This document shows positions 44,208-52,729 of a stretch of 64,000 nt of DNA, piece after piece (position 1 is the stretch's first letter; each line of letters opens with the position of its first letter). The notes below the pieces were generated by a model. That model was not told where the DNA came from and searched no databases. It saw only the letters and a list, made by a program, of their open reading frames with translations. The DNA comes from Parabacteroides sp. (GTDB lineage: Bacteria; Bacteroidota; Bacteroidia; Bacteroidales; Tannerellaceae), in the NCBI GenBank assembly GCA_017481945.1, contig JAFUOJ010000021.1, positions 1 to 64,000 on the forward strand, written 5' to 3'. Position numbers and translations under genes: made by a program.

Positions 44208-45464
44208 TCAATTACCCACTTTCATACGTACTAATTCGATTTTTGTAGCCGTCATTTTGATAATTTTGAAAGAATATTTATCAATAACGACCGTTTCATT
44301 GAGTTTTGGAAAATTCTGATATGAATGTAAAATAAACCCTGCGATGGTCACATAATCATCTGATTCGGGTAATTCCAAACCAAATTTATCATTCAGCGTA
44401 TCAATCTCCATACGGCCCGAAAGAATGTATTCATTTTCTCCCACCTTTCTTGCCACATACGACTTCATATCATGTTCATCCTCAATTTCACCAAATATCT
44501 CCTCAACTAAATCTTCTAACGTAACAATACCCGAAGTTCCTCCAAATTCGTCCACAACGACAGCCAAACTCTTTTTATCCTGCATTAAAACTTTCATTAA
44601 TTTATTAGCAGCCATTGTCTCTGGCACAATTGAAACACTACGAATACTTTGTGTCCAATCTTTGGGATTCTTAAACATCTCAGAAGAATGGATATACCCT
44701 ATAATATCATCAATATTCTCATTATATACTAATATCTTTGAGATTCCCGTCTCTATAAAGCGAGAACGCAATTCTTCAATAGAAATAGTCTTATCACAAG
44801 CCACAATCTCTGTACGAGGTACTATACAATCTCTCAAACGCACATTCGAAAAATCCAATGCGTTCTGAAAAATCTTCACCTCTGTATCCATATCTGAATT
44901 TTGAGGAGCGTCTTCTATGCTTTGTTGAATAAAATAATCAAGGTCAACCTTTCCCAACGCTTTCGGGGTCGAATCCGTCACATTCTTTACTCCGACCATC
45001 TTCAATATCAAATAAGAAAGCAGAGAAGCAAATTTAGAAATCGGATATAATACAACATAAATAATCAATACCGGTATTGAAAAAAGCGAAAGAGAAAAAT
45101 TCGGATTCAACCGGAAGATTGTTTTAGGAATAAATTCACCCGTAAACAAGATTAATATAGTAGAAATAACAGATTGAATGAAAACAATTAAAAATTCATT
45201 TTCTACAACACGAGCAATAAATGGTTCCAATATAATAGCCATTTGCAAACCATAAACAACCAAAGCGATGTTATTTCCGACTAACATCGTCGAAATAAAC
45301 TGACTCGGATTTTTATAAAAAATATCCAGAATCTTAGTTGTTAGACTTTTTTCTTTCTTATCAAGTTCAAACCGCAGCTTATTTGACGAAATAAAGGCAA
45401 TCTCCATCCCTGAAAAAAATGCAGAAAAAGCTAACGAGATTAAGATGTATGTAAGTGTACTCAT
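44208..45464 (-). CDS. gldE: GldE-like CNNM/CBS hemolysin-family protein
   Basis: A protein of 418 residues. An N-terminal CNNM membrane domain (FFSGMEIAFISSNKLRFELD, then four helices to about 150) is followed by a CBS pair (about 200-320; VPRTEIVACDKTISIEEL, and VVDEFGGTSGIVTLEDLVEE) and a C-terminal CorC_HlyC domain (YVTIAGFILH). GldE is the Bacteroidetes member tied to the gliding/type IX system; in non-gliding gut species it may act in ion homeostasis. It abuts lptC directly. Confidence 0.8.
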   Translation of the reverse strand: MSTLTYILISLAFSAFFSGMEIAFISSNKLRFELDKKEKSLTTKILDIFYKNPSQFISTMLVGNNIALVVYGLQMAIILEPFIARVVENEFLIVFIQSVISTILILFTGEFIPKTIFRLNPNFSLSLFSIPVLIIYVVLYPISKFASLLSYLILKMVGVKNVTDSTPKALGKVDLDYFIQQSIEDAPQNSDMDTEVKIFQNALDFSNVRLRDCIVPRTEIVACDKTISIEELRSRFIETGISKILVYNENIDDIIGYIHSSEMFKNPKDWTQSIRSVSIVPETMAANKLMKVLMQDKKSLAVVVDEFGGTSGIVTLEDLVEEIFGEIEDEHDMKSYVARKVGENEYILSGRMEIDTLNDKFGLELPESDDYVTIAGFILHSYQNFPKLNETVVIDKYSFKIIKMTATKIELVRMKVGN

Positions 45465-46235
45465 TTAAAATCTTTTATCTATTCCAACCGGAGCTAAAGA
45501 ATCCGATCTTAATTTTAATTTTCGTTCTAACTTAGCGTCCGGACTTTTTACAACTTTACGTTCAACTACAGGGGCAGCAGAATTTTGCTGTTTTTCCACT
45601 ACAGTTGTATCTTCAGCTTGAACAACAAGCGTTGAATCAGATGTTGTTGTTGATTCACTAACCGGGAAAACACCTTGTGAATCAAATATCTTATATTGAG
45701 TCATGTCTTGATTAGATTCAAATCCAATCCCCGTTATAATTCTATCCTCCTCTTCTATCCGAATATATTTATCGGAATAAATTTTCTCCTCTGTCTGATC
45801 CCAAAACAACAAAGAAGTTTCAAATTTCTTTCCTTCTAAACTTTCAATCTTTACATTTCCAATTAATTTCCAAAGTCCTTTTTTCTCATAGTTATAAGCA
45901 GTATCAGCTTTAATACTCGCTTCAGTCCGAAATAATGTATCAAATTTTTCCACATAAATACCTTCTGGGAAATACCAATAGGGTTCCTTTGCCTTTCCAA
46001 AAATCAACCATTCTTTTGCATTCAAACGATAACGAGTGATTCCTGAGTCTGATATTAAAGTAGAAACCTCTGTTGTCTTCAACGTATAAGTAGTTTCAGG
46101 GTCAAAAGCAACTTCTACCACCTCTTTTTTATCACCGCTACAAGAGGTTGTAAATAAAAGAAGCATAACAACTACCACAAAGATAGTTGTTATGCTCTGT
46201 ATGTTCGTTTTACAAAGAAAACGTCTCAATACCAT
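45465..46235 (-). CDS. lptC: LptC-like LPS export lipoprotein
   Basis: A protein of 256 residues with a lipobox-type signal (LLLFTTSC, Cys32), then the LptC beta-jellyroll: TTEVSTLISDSGITRYRLNA, FPEGIYVEKF, ADTAYNYEKKGLWKLIGNVK and a G-x-x-x-N pattern near GIGFESNQDM. The C-terminal 65 residues are low-complexity (SESTTTSDSTLVV). It should bridge LPS from the inner-membrane LptFG complex to LptA. The gene runs straight into gldE and follows the TPR gene by 2 bp. Confidence 0.82.
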   Translation of the reverse strand: MVLRRFLCKTNIQSITTIFVVVVMLLLFTTSCSGDKKEVVEVAFDPETTYTLKTTEVSTLISDSGITRYRLNAKEWLIFGKAKEPYWYFPEGIYVEKFDTLFRTEASIKADTAYNYEKKGLWKLIGNVKIESLEGKKFETSLLFWDQTEEKIYSDKYIRIEEEDRIITGIGFESNQDMTQYKIFDSQGVFPVSESTTTSDSTLVVQAEDTTVVEKQQNSAAPVVERKVVKSPDAKLERKLKLRSDSLAPVGIDKRF

Positions 46236-46237
46236 AA

Positions 46238-47599
46238 TTATCTGATTGTTACAGTCTCACCAATCCAGCCACCAATTCTGAAAGCTTTACCTTTTTCCAA
46301 ATCTGGGTGCATGAACACTTCTTCTGTAGAAGGAAGGTGAGCACGATAAGTTGCAATCATTTTAGCTGCGTCTTCAGCTACATTCTGGTCTACTTGTCTT
46401 GCTTTTTCAAACTGTGCAATTACAGCATAATAAACAGCCTTTGCCAAAACAGGATCTGAATAAATAGACTTAGCAGACTTAGCATACATATTACCAATCA
46501 AAATATATGGGTTACCATAATCCGGATTAGTTTCAACAGCTTTACGGCAATATTCTCTCGCTTTTGACAAATTATTCTGTTCGTATAACAAAACAGCGAT
46601 CAAATAATAGTCTTCAGCTTTTGATACAGCGTCAGATTCCATGTTTGCAGCTTCTTCAAAATATTTGATAGCTTTTTCATAATCTTTCGCTTTCACAGCC
46701 TGTTTTGCAATACCTAAAGCAGCGTCAGCACTCGGTTGCAACTCATAAGCATAAGCAGAAGCAGCATAAAACGCTTCAATTTCTTGACAACGAACCTTTC
46801 TCAACAAAGAAACGATTTCATTCAAAGCTTCCAAATTACCTTTAGCAGCTTCTACTTTACTTGCATACATATTCTGCAATGTTTCACAATCAGCAGCACC
46901 ACTACCAGCGAAACCACCATCAATTGCAGATTTATAAGTAGTCAAGTTCTTTTCTTCTTTTGCATTACCTGCAGCTTGAGCAGCAGCTAACTGAGTAGAA
47001 ATGTATTTTGAACATTTCAAATAATCTTCCAAGTAAGTTGATTTGAAATTAGGATCTGCCAATAATTGACGGTGAGAAGCCATCATATATAATGAAAGTC
47101 CCATTGCTTCCGTCTTTTCTCCATATTCATTGATCACTTCACCTAACCAGCCATAATAAACTTTAGGATCTGCCTTATCACCCATCAAACGGATATAATC
47201 AGCAGCTTTACGAGAAACAATCCAATCCTTTGCATACTTCTTATCGTTTCCGAAATATTTTACACGTGTATCATAAACTTTCATCAAGTCATCAATAAGA
47301 GCCTCTTTCTTTGCAGCGTCTGTCTCTGTATTGATTTTCCAGTCCATGATTCTTACACCATGCAAATAGATATCTTTATGAGCTGCCGGACATTCTGAAT
47401 AAGCTTTATACCAGAATTCATAAGCGTCTTTAAAGTTACCTGCCTTTGCATACGGAACAAACAAGCTAATATTAGTAATACAATTGATACTGTCTTGACC
47501 AGAACCAAATCGCGTACCTGATTGAACACCTGTTTGTGCATAAGCCCCGAATGACATCATTGAGCATCCGAGCGCCAACATTAATACTTTGACCTTCAT
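46238..47599 (-). CDS. Periplasmic TPR protein
   Basis: A protein of 453 residues with a signal peptide (cleavage after GAYAQ, residue 22). TPR units are clearest at about 290-375 (AIKYFEEAANMESDAVSKAE, and ALCYEQ-like AVLLYEQNNLSKAREYCRKA). The first half has a helical domain around DAYEFWYKAYSECPAA. It lies between the barrel protein gene and lptC, an arrangement that suggests envelope assembly. Function is not known. Confidence 0.8.
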   Translation of the reverse strand: MKVKVLMLALGCSMMSFGAYAQTGVQSGTRFGSGQDSINCITNISLFVPYAKAGNFKDAYEFWYKAYSECPAAHKDIYLHGVRIMDWKINTETDAAKKEALIDDLMKVYDTRVKYFGNDKKYAKDWIVSRKAADYIRLMGDKADPKVYYGWLGEVINEYGEKTEAMGLSLYMMASHRQLLADPNFKSTYLEDYLKCSKYISTQLAAAQAAGNAKEEKNLTTYKSAIDGGFAGSGAADCETLQNMYASKVEAAKGNLEALNEIVSLLRKVRCQEIEAFYAASAYAYELQPSADAALGIAKQAVKAKDYEKAIKYFEEAANMESDAVSKAEDYYLIAVLLYEQNNLSKAREYCRKAVETNPDYGNPYILIGNMYAKSAKSIYSDPVLAKAVYYAVIAQFEKARQVDQNVAEDAAKMIATYRAHLPSTEEVFMHPDLEKGKAFRIGGWIGETVTIR

Positions 47600-47628
47600 A
47601 TCTCTTTTTATTAAAGTTAACTATTTTA

Positions 47629-48918
47629 TTAATCCACTTTTCTCTTACGGAACCAACTTTCGTTAAACGTATAATTTACTGTGAAACGGAAATATTCCTC
47701 CTTAATCATATTCACATCAACTTCCGGTTTCTTTTTCACATACTCAAACGACACGTTAACCAAAGAACGATTATCAATTAATGGTAACCCAAAACCGATA
47801 CTTGCTCCGATTTCATTATAACCATCCCCCGAAGGATTAGCCTCAGTTCGATTCATCCGCAAATAAGAGTTTCCATAATGAACTCCCGCACGATAACGAA
47901 TTCGGTTAAAATACAGCTTACGCATATAATTCGGTATAAATTCAAAACCTGCAGCTACTCGATACCGATTTTTAAAGTTTCCCTTTTCTCCCAAATAAGA
48001 TTGTTTACCCCAATCTTCATAAGAAAAATCAGCAGCTACCGTCAATTTATTCTGTTTCACATACGAAAGCCCCACACCATACGAATTCGGTAAACCAAAT
48101 GATTTATCCTGAATCGTATCAGACTGAATAGTCTCTCCTGAAGTACCATCCGATGTATAAGATTGTGTCAAATGATAATACTTTGCATTCAAAGTATTTT
48201 TCGGAGAAAACACCAACCCCAATGTAACACTTTCTGTCTTACTAAAAGGATGAGTATATTGTAACCCGAAATCCATTTTCAAATCACGTACTTGCAACTC
48301 CTGACTACGAATCGTATTATAAGCAGAGGTACTTTCACCTGTCATCAACACCGTTTGTTCATGCGTAATATTTCCAAATAAATATCCAAAATTCGCACCT
48401 ACAGCCAAACGCTTCTTCCAAAGATCTACCGAAAAACCTCCGTAAAACTCACTTAAACCGCCAGAACCAGCAAATGTTTCGGTGAAACTAACCCCATTTT
48501 CGTCACGTACAGTACCAAATTCATACCCTACATAAGAATAAGGGATCAAACCAAAACTCAAAGCAATCTGACGATGAATCGGGAACTGCATTGCAAAATA
48601 CTCTAAATTCCCGTTAATATCATGTTGGCGATTGGTTCCATCATCAAACCAAGACAACTGCCCAGCTACTCCAAAATCAAAAAGAAACGTCAAAGAATCC
48701 ATACAACTATAAGAAGCTGGATTCATCGGATTAACTTGTTTCGGAGAACGTAACCCATATCCTACGCCACCCATTGCACGACCTGCTCCAAATGAACGAT
48801 CTCCTAAATCTCCATACCCAAATCGAGTATAGGGTGAGTTTGTATTGTTTTGAGCCATCAAAGGCAACGCTACATATATAAGAACGCTAAAAATCAGTAG
48901 TCTATTAATCTTCAACAT
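47629..48918 (-). CDS. Outer-membrane beta-barrel protein, FadL/OmpP1-like
   Basis: A protein of 429 residues with a signal peptide (cleavage after PLMAQ, 23). SPYTRFGYGDLGDRSFGAGR and MGGVGYGLRSPKQVNPMNPA open the mature part, resembling FadL/TodX-like barrels in which the N-terminus plugs the pore. The rest alternates strands with aromatic girdles and ends in FTVNYTF plus a charged tail. It may import hydrophobic compounds. It overlaps the end of coaX by 14 bp. Confidence 0.75.
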   Translation of the reverse strand: MLKINRLLIFSVLIYVALPLMAQNNTNSPYTRFGYGDLGDRSFGAGRAMGGVGYGLRSPKQVNPMNPASYSCMDSLTFLFDFGVAGQLSWFDDGTNRQHDINGNLEYFAMQFPIHRQIALSFGLIPYSYVGYEFGTVRDENGVSFTETFAGSGGLSEFYGGFSVDLWKKRLAVGANFGYLFGNITHEQTVLMTGESTSAYNTIRSQELQVRDLKMDFGLQYTHPFSKTESVTLGLVFSPKNTLNAKYYHLTQSYTSDGTSGETIQSDTIQDKSFGLPNSYGVGLSYVKQNKLTVAADFSYEDWGKQSYLGEKGNFKNRYRVAAGFEFIPNYMRKLYFNRIRYRAGVHYGNSYLRMNRTEANPSGDGYNEIGASIGFGLPLIDNRSLVNVSFEYVKKKPEVDVNMIKEEYFRFTVNYTFNESWFRKRKVD

Positions 48919-49633
48919 TATACTCTAAGATTATATTTAATCCTGTCAACACTAAATTAATATCTGCAAAGATGGAGTTTTTTAACCGTCTTTCAAAATA
49001 AAACGAATGACCGCCTGTTAAAAAAACCAAAAGGTTAGGATATTTTAGCCGTAGTCTTTCAATATACCCATCCATTTCACAAATTATACCATTTACAACC
49101 CCCGATTGAATTGCACTTTTTGTATCTACACCGATCAAAGGAATCTCTTCCTCCTCCATAACCAAGGGTAATTTTTTTGTAAAATGATTCAAAGCCCTAA
49201 AACGAGTTGTCATACCTGGAGAAATATTTCCACCCAAATAAACACCGGAAGCCTCTATAACTTCATAAGTAATAGCTGTCCCCGCGTCAATCACCAATAA
49301 ATCTTTCCCCGGTTGTAAATAATGAGCCCCTACAGCTGCAGCCAGACGATCTTTTCCCAAACTACCCGGTGTCTTATATTGTATAGTAATGGGTAAAGCG
49401 ACTGTTTCATCCAATAGTACGAAGTGACGAAGATTACTTTTCAAATAAGCAATCAATGCTTCATTTTCCTCTGTCACAGTTGAATAGATTCCTTTAGTCA
49501 ACGTATATTTTTCAAATATCGCTGAAAGGACTTCTATATCAAAATGCTTATATACAAAAGAAGCTTCTATTTGCCCCTCCTTATATACTGCAACTTTTGT
49601 AGATGTATTTCCTTGTTCTATAATAAGATTCAC
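48905..49633 (-). CDS. coaX: Type III pantothenate kinase
   Basis: A protein of 242 residues if started at GTG 49633 (VNLIIEQGNTSTKVAVY). The frame continues upstream to 49717, but that part crosses the promoter and encodes a spurious hydrophobic run. Motifs: EQGNTSTK (phosphate loop, normally DxGNT), PGSLGKDRLAAAVGAH, VIDAGTAITYEVI and GGNISPG. It phosphorylates pantothenate in CoA synthesis. The first Asp of the family is Glu here. It heads the envelope cluster. Confidence 0.88.
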   Translation of the reverse strand: MNLIIEQGNTSTKVAVYKEGQIEASFVYKHFDIEVLSAIFEKYTLTKGIYSTVTEENEALIAYLKSNLRHFVLLDETVALPITIQYKTPGSLGKDRLAAAVGAHYLQPGKDLLVIDAGTAITYEVIEASGVYLGGNISPGMTTRFRALNHFTKKLPLVMEEEEIPLIGVDTKSAIQSGVVNGIICEMDGYIERLRLKYPNLLVFLTGGHSFYFERRLKNSIFADINLVLTGLNIILEYNVED

Positions 49634-49660
49634 GAGTCTGAATTTTTCCGCAAAGAAAAA

Positions 49661-49668
49661 CAAAAATA
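49661..49668 (-). promoter_or_regulatory. -7 box of coaX and the downstream cluster
   Basis: TATTTTTG on the minus strand matches TAnnTTTG, 28 bp before the GTG at 49633. It supports that start over any upstream one. Confidence 0.5.
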
Positions 49669-49845
49669 GTGAGATAACAGATATATAAAAGGCATAAAGT
49701 ATAAAAATCATCCACATAAGGACAAATTTTATCTACTTCACCTGGTTTCAACTCTCCAATCCGATTACTTGCAATACGATATTTTCCATAAATCCTTTTT
49801 TGTTACAAACATAGTAGAATAAAAACTTTCTCATTTAGTAAATAT

Positions 49846-50367
49846 CTATAAATCTTTAATTATTCTTTTTTCATTGATCGTTTTCTGAAATAATAATGAG
49901 TTTTCACAACTAATTAGATAAAAACGCCCTCTATATTCTATTTCCAATAGTTCTTTTTCATTATTCGCAAAGGAATAATATCGGTGCTGTCCATTATCCA
50001 AATAGCCAATATATCCCCAAATCCCATTACTACCAAACAATCTCACATCATTACTACTCAAATAAACCCTTTTACAACTATTTATTTCAGCATAAAAAAA
50101 TCTTTTCAAATAAAAGAAACAATTCAATTCAAAATAATCAGTTTTACAATAAATAAATCGAGGAGAGAATATTATAGATAGCGCATATAAAGTAACAAAC
50201 ATTATTTCTATAAACAATAGGCATAAAATTTTCTCAATACTAATTGCCTTTATTGCAATCAACAAATGAATAAAAGTAATTAATATCAGAAATAAAATCA
50301 TCAAACTACCTAATAAGGTTATAATCTTTACTCGCTTACTTAATATACAATTATAATATTCTACCAT
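49846..50367 (-). CDS. Small membrane protein with PH-like domain
   Basis: A protein of 173 residues. Two adjacent hydrophobic helices (about 15-38 and 45-66; VKIITLLGSLMILFLILITF and a second) are followed by a beta-rich segment. That segment includes YCKTDYFELNCFFYLKRFFY, then GYIGYLDNGQHRYYSFANNE and FYLISCENS, a layout like bacterial PH-domain membrane proteins of Bacteroidetes. It overlaps a 33-codon frame upstream by 17 bp. Function is unknown. Confidence 0.6.
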   Translation of the reverse strand: MVEYYNCILSKRVKIITLLGSLMILFLILITFIHLLIAIKAISIEKILCLLFIEIMFVTLYALSIIFSPRFIYCKTDYFELNCFFYLKRFFYAEINSCKRVYLSSNDVRLFGSNGIWGYIGYLDNGQHRYYSFANNEKELLEIEYRGRFYLISCENSLLFQKTINEKRIIKDL

Positions 50368-50452
50368 AAATACTTCGTAAAATCTGACTTTCTATTTCTA
50401 TTTCAGTATTTTGCTTAAATAACTCAGGACGTTCCAATTTCAAGACATCCAT
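50351..50452 (-). CDS. Possible 33-residue peptide coupled to the PH-like gene
   Basis: ATG 50452 to TAA 50351 encodes MDVLKLERPELFKQNTEIEI followed by ESQILRSIYGRIL, a helical charged peptide. Its end overlaps the start of the PH-like gene, as in translational coupling. Upstream, two other frames (MKDNMMKLIV, and SDSDEELDIQPTKRIN) end within a few codons. Together they could be one small gene of about 65 residues broken by two frameshifts. It is too short to be sure. Confidence 0.3.
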   Translation of the reverse strand: MDVLKLERPELFKQNTEIEIESQILRSIYGRIL

Positions 50453-50547
50453 AATATCCTTAATTGATTCTTTTTGTTGGTTGTATATCTAATTCTTCAT
50501 CCGAATCAGACAATAAGTTTCATCATATTGTCTTTCATTCTTGGACA

Positions 50548-50555
50548 CAAAGATA
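50548..50555 (-). promoter_or_regulatory. -7 box upstream of the PH-like gene
   Basis: TATCTTTG on the minus strand matches TAnnTTTG. It is divergent from the promoter leading into array C. Confidence 0.45.
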
Positions 50556-50661
50556 CAAAAGAGTTGGGAAAATTCATGTTCTATATTCCGTTTATTATTT
50601 TTCAAAGCGTCACAATACGACTAAAAGATTTTGAAAAGAGAATATTAATATCTAATTTTAC

Positions 50662-50694
50662 TTGTAAAACTTTTCTATTTCTGTTGTATCTTTG
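50662..50694 (+). promoter_or_regulatory. Promoter leading into array C and the HU-wHTH gene
   Basis: TTG at 50662-50664 and a perfect -7 box TATCTTTG at 50687-50694, 22 bp apart. Transcription should begin near 50700, so array C (from 50710) forms the very start of the leader, which is about 195 nt long. Confidence 0.65.
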
Positions 50695-50709
50695 TCTGCA
50701 AGAATTTGC

Positions 50710-50794
50710 CTGCCGACAATTGTCGGCAAACCTGTTGACAACTGTCGGCAAACTTGCTGACGATTGTCGGCAGACCTGTCGATAATTATCGACA
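50710..50794. repeat. Palindrome array C: four dyads at 22-bp pitch
   Basis: Four 18-bp dyads at 50711-50728, 50733-50750, 50755-50772 and 50777-50794, with 4-nt spacers and an exact 22-bp pitch. The first, TGCCGACAATTGTCGGCA, is a perfect palindrome; the fourth, TGTCGATAATTATCGACA, is also perfect though it differs at several matched positions, which are compensating changes. The unit is that of array A. Two ATTACCCGGA repeats follow at 50799 and 50820 (21-bp pitch). Confidence 0.85.
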
Positions 50795-50893
50795 AGCAAT
50801 TACCCGGAAGAAAATAGCCATTACCCGGATAATATTCACAAAAACCAGGCAGGTAATTACAATTTGTTGCCGAATAAAAAAAACAGATATGCT

Positions 50894-51478
50894 ATGTCAA
50901 TAAAATTTAGTGAGTATACAACTCCTCAACCCAAAGATAGAGAGGGAAAACCTCAGACTCATGCACGCGCCATCGCACGCAGTACACGAAAAATGGATGA
51001 TATTTGCGAATTGGTTTGTGAACGGGGTTCTATCTCCTCGGCAGACGTAAAAGCAGTCCTCGACTCCTTCGTCTGGGTTATCGGCTTCTCTCTAAAAAGA
51101 GGAGACCATGTAGAATTAGAGGGATTAGGACATTTCTCTCCCTCTTTGCATACGAAGAAACTTTCCAACGGACGGACAACAGTCGTTCTCGACAATGTAA
51201 ATTTTCGTTGTTCAGAGAAACTTAAAAAGGAATTAAAAACAGTCCACTTACAGAAGATTAAGAAAGCAGAATCTTACCTTCCGGAAGAACGAAAAAACAG
51301 ATTAGTGAACTACTTGAAGCAACACGAGAGTATCACAACCATCACATACACTGGTCTAAACAACTGTTCGCGTTACCAAGCAACTGCAGACTTGAAAAAG
51401 TATGTAGAAGAAGGATGGCTGACACGAGTTGGGCGCAGTACTCACGTAGCCTACCTACTGACTACGAATGAAGAGTGA
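50894..51478 (+). CDS. HU-like domain fused to a winged helix
   Basis: A protein of 194 residues from ATG 50894 (the frame from TTG 50864 is unlikely). Residues about 30-130 form an HU/IHF-like domain: MDDICELVCERGSISSADVK, LKRGDHVELEGLGHFSPSLH (the G-x-G-x-F turn) and DNVNFRCSEKLKKEL. Residues about 135-190 form a winged helix (NRLVNYLKQHESITTITYTG, SRYQATADLKKYVEEGWLTR, GRSTHVAYLL), as at the end of Fic and related proteins. An HU domain with a second DNA-binding domain suggests a specific rather than architectural binder; array C in its own leader is a plausible site. DUF4105 follows after 36 bp. Confidence 0.78.
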   Translation: MSIKFSEYTTPQPKDREGKPQTHARAIARSTRKMDDICELVCERGSISSADVKAVLDSFVWVIGFSLKRGDHVELEGLGHFSPSLHTKKLSNGRTTVVLDNVNFRCSEKLKKELKTVHLQKIKKAESYLPEERKNRLVNYLKQHESITTITYTGLNNCSRYQATADLKKYVEEGWLTRVGRSTHVAYLLTTNEE

Positions 51479-51514
51479 ATTTCATATACAATTTGATAAC
51501 AGAAAAGATTACTC

Positions 51515-52729
51515 ATGCAGAAAACAACCAAAAGGAAATATGGAGCTCTTACTCTACTGCTTCTCTTATTTTTATCGGTACAGGCACAAAACCGTCCGCT
51601 AAGCAGTCAGGCACAAATCAGTTTATTGACAGTAGCTCCTTCAGATGATGAGGTGTACACCGTCTATGGCCATTCAGCCCTGCGTATACAGGATCCGGCT
51701 AATAAAATCAACCACGTATTCAATTACGGTCTTTTTTCTTTCTCTAAACCCAATTTTATTTATCGATTTGCAAAAGGTGAAACCGATTATCAATTAGGAG
51801 TATCTCACTTCAATGACTTTCTGTTAGAGTATGAAATGAGAGGAAGCCAAGTAACAGAACAGATTTTAGCTCTCGACTCTATGGAGAAGGCACAAGTTTG
51901 GAATGCTTTATTACTAAACTATCGCCCGGAAAATCGGGAATATCGTTACAATTTCTTTTTTGATAATTGTGCAACTCGTCCGGCTGCTATCATAGAGAAG
52001 CAACTTCATGGAGAAATAAGGTTTCCCCAGCAAGAAAAAGCCCAATCGTTTCGAGATATGATTAACTATTGCACCCGAAATCACCCGTGGCTGACTTTCG
52101 GATGTGATTTAGCATTAGGTAGCCCTACCGACCAATTGATCACAGCCCGCGAGGAGATGTTTTTACCTCTTTACCTGAAAGAGGCATTCAGCCAGGCAAA
52201 GGTCACTCGAACGGATGGGACCCAAAAGAACTTGGTTGAGTCTGAAAGGATTTTAGCAGAGGAAATGATAGATGATTCCGACATAGAATCCTCTTTTTGG
52301 ACTCCAATGGTTTGTTGTTGGCTCTTTTTTCTGTTGATTGTCGCTATTACTTATATCGAATGGAGCCGGCAGAAATACTTCCGTATCGTTGATTGTCTGC
52401 TCTTTTTTACTGCAGGAATAGCAGGTTGTGTTCTATTTTTTCTCTGTTTCATTTCGACACATCCCTGTATTTGGCCGAACTGGTCAATCATCTGGTTGCA
52501 TCCGTTTGATTTAATTGCAGTTATTTTGTTTGCAGTAAAAAAGTTAAGAAAGGCGGCAGATTGGTATCATTTTATTAACTTTGCGGCGCTTACGCTGTTG
52601 TTAGCTGGATGGCACTTTATCCCGCAGCACTTAAACACAGCGTTTATTCCCTTAGTAATGAGCCTTTGGCTTCGTTCGGGATACAGCGTTTACAGAAAAA
52701 TATGGAACATCGGGTACGAAAAATTTTAA
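51515..52729 (+). CDS. DUF4105 (Lnb-type) membrane protein
   Basis: A protein of 404 residues with a signal peptide (cleavage after SVQAQ, about 25). The DUF4105 domain (about 30-200) contains VAPSDDEVYTVYGHSALRIQ, FNYGLFSF, KGETDYQLGV and YNFFFDNCATRPAAIIE, with conserved His and Cys residues. Four C-terminal membrane helices follow (about 245-390). Related N-terminal domains occur in the Lnb lipoprotein N-acyltransferase; whether this one acylates is open. It overlaps the next gene by 28 bp. Confidence 0.82.
   Translation: MQKTTKRKYGALTLLLLLFLSVQAQNRPLSSQAQISLLTVAPSDDEVYTVYGHSALRIQDPANKINHVFNYGLFSFSKPNFIYRFAKGETDYQLGVSHFNDFLLEYEMRGSQVTEQILALDSMEKAQVWNALLLNYRPENREYRYNFFFDNCATRPAAIIEKQLHGEIRFPQQEKAQSFRDMINYCTRNHPWLTFGCDLALGSPTDQLITAREEMFLPLYLKEAFSQAKVTRTDGTQKNLVESERILAEEMIDDSDIESSFWTPMVCCWLFFLLIVAITYIEWSRQKYFRIVDCLLFFTAGIAGCVLFFLCFISTHPCIWPNWSIIWLHPFDLIAVILFAVKKLRKAADWYHFINFAALTLLLAGWHFIPQHLNTAFIPLVMSLWLRSGYSVYRKIWNIGYEKF

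Noticed and set aside
49634-49717. Upstream extension of CoaX with a hydrophobic helix
   Set aside because: It crosses a -7 box and places a membrane segment on a cytoplasmic kinase.
49634-49800. Protein-like open frame (RIYGKYRIASNRIGELKPGE onward) upstream of coaX in another frame
   Set aside because: It has no start codon after an in-frame stop and overlaps the coaX promoter; possibly a relic, not supportable as a gene.
50710-50794. Replication iterons
   Set aside because: The 22-bp pitch resembles plasmid iterons, but no replication initiator or DnaA box cluster is near, and the units are palindromic rather than directional.
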